From Eubacterium plexicaudatum ASF492 (GTDB lineage: Bacteria; Bacillota; Clostridia; Lachnospirales; Lachnospiraceae): a DNA stretch of 64,000 bases. The stretch's first letter is position 1, and each line of letters starts with the position of its first letter. Below the pieces are notes generated by a model. That model was not told the DNA's origin, did not search any database, and saw only the letters and a program-made list of their open reading frames with translations. Of this stretch, positions 63,633 through 64,000 are shown piece after piece. A program made the translations under genes and the position numbers. The DNA lies in contig NZ_AQFT02000001.1 in NCBI RefSeq assembly GCF_000364225.2, positions 372,001 through 436,000 on the forward strand. The letters run 5' to 3'.

Positions 63633-64000
63633 ATGAAGACTTTGATTATTATACCAGCCTACAATGAGCAGGAAAATATTCTGAATGTCATTAAGAGGTT
63701 GCAACAGAAAGTTCCGGAAATGGATTATTTAATCGTAGATGACTGTTCGATGGATAATACAGCTGGGATATGTAAGATGTATGGGTGTAGTTATCTTTCA
63801 CTTCCGATTAATTTGGGGATTGGCGGAGGGATGCAGGCCGGTTATAAATATGCTCTGGAAAATGGGTACGAAATTGCTGTACAGCATGATGGAGACGGGC
63901 AGCATGATCCGGCATATATCAGACAGGCAGTTGAACCGATTGTAAAAAACCGTGCAGATATTGTTATTGGATCCAGATTTCTTAAACAGGAGGGATTTCA
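63633..64000 (+). CDS. Glycosyltransferase family 2 (DPM1-like), cut by window edge
   Basis: The reading frame is open to the last base (122 codons visible). It begins MKTLIIIPAYNEQENILNVI, then DYLIVDDCSMDNT, INLGIGGGMQAGYKYALENG, VQHDGDGQHDPAYI (DXD motif) and IVIGSRFL. This is the dolichyl-phosphate-mannose/undecaprenyl-sugar transferase type, which often makes a lipid-linked sugar or primes decoration of a glycan. TTTTAGGAGAAAAT before the ATG is a good ribosome site. It probably starts a new operon part. Confidence 0.88.
   Translation, partial: MKTLIIIPAYNEQENILNVIKRLQQKVPEMDYLIVDDCSMDNTAGICKMYGCSYLSLPINLGIGGGMQAGYKYALENGYEIAVQHDGDGQHDPAYIRQAVEPIVKNRADIVIGSRFLKQEGF

Noticed and set aside
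1..64000. rRNA or tRNA genes
   Set aside because: I looked for conserved rRNA segments and for cloverleaf-like sequences with CCA near attachment sites and found none; the attachment site is in a protein gene.

Overview
The window looks like the genome of a spore-forming gut Clostridia species, most likely Lachnospiraceae. The evidence is an alpha/beta-type small acid-soluble spore protein (49.65 kb), moderate GC with AT-rich islands, Tn916-type integrases, and several small gene families typical of Clostridia. Species cannot be fixed from the sequence. The left 43 kb is almost entirely mobile DNA; the right 20 kb reads as chromosome.

1-24.6 kb is the right part of an integrated element (here ICE1). 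It opens at the left edge with a copy of a four-gene transposon (Tn-A') that has cut a DUF6033-like gene. A cluster of unrecognised small proteins, a lipoprotein and two zinc-ribbon proteins follows, then a sigma-factor-like gene with an amber codon and an IS66 element in its 3' end. From 9828 to 20409 lies a four-level nest whose junctions can be read at base level: Tn-B is split by an IS1380 element, which is split by an IS4-like element, which is split by Tn-A. Tn-A and Tn-B belong to the same family: Zn-ribbon/HTH protein, DDE transposase, ExeA-type ATPase and a small conserved protein. ICE1 ends with prophage debris (a terminase fused in frame to an excisionase), a second excisionase-like gene and an integrase.

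24.6-43.5 kb is a second element (ICE2). It is flanked by a 24-bp direct repeat that is the 5' end of a low-molecular-weight protein tyrosine phosphatase gene, so ICE1 and ICE2 sit in tandem at one target gene. ICE2 carries an AT-rich gene for a protein of about 1200 residues with a PD-(D/E)XK-like C-terminus, a two-component system plus ABC exporter (probably antimicrobial peptide or drug resistance) with an 11-bp-periodic operator, insertion sequences (one IS66 inside another IS, and an IS4 inside an HTH gene), mobC without a relaxase, two HTH regulators, replication genes, xis and int.

43.5-64 kb holds the intact phosphatase, a secreted subtilase, housekeeping genes (CYTH, DJ-1/PfpI, SGNH hydrolase, SASP), a Vat/CatB-like acetyltransferase and, from 52 kb to the right edge, a translationally coupled polysaccharide cluster: XRE regulator, glycosyltransferases, Wzm/Wzt-type ABC exporter, an 800-residue methyltransferase/kinase-like/coiled-coil protein and an NAD-dependent epimerase. 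The set resembles rhamnan or S-layer-glycan clusters.

Caveat: about twenty genes of every class carry single-base frameshifts, nearly all in homopolymer runs. This looks more like consensus error than biology, so most 'broken' genes here may be intact in the cell.
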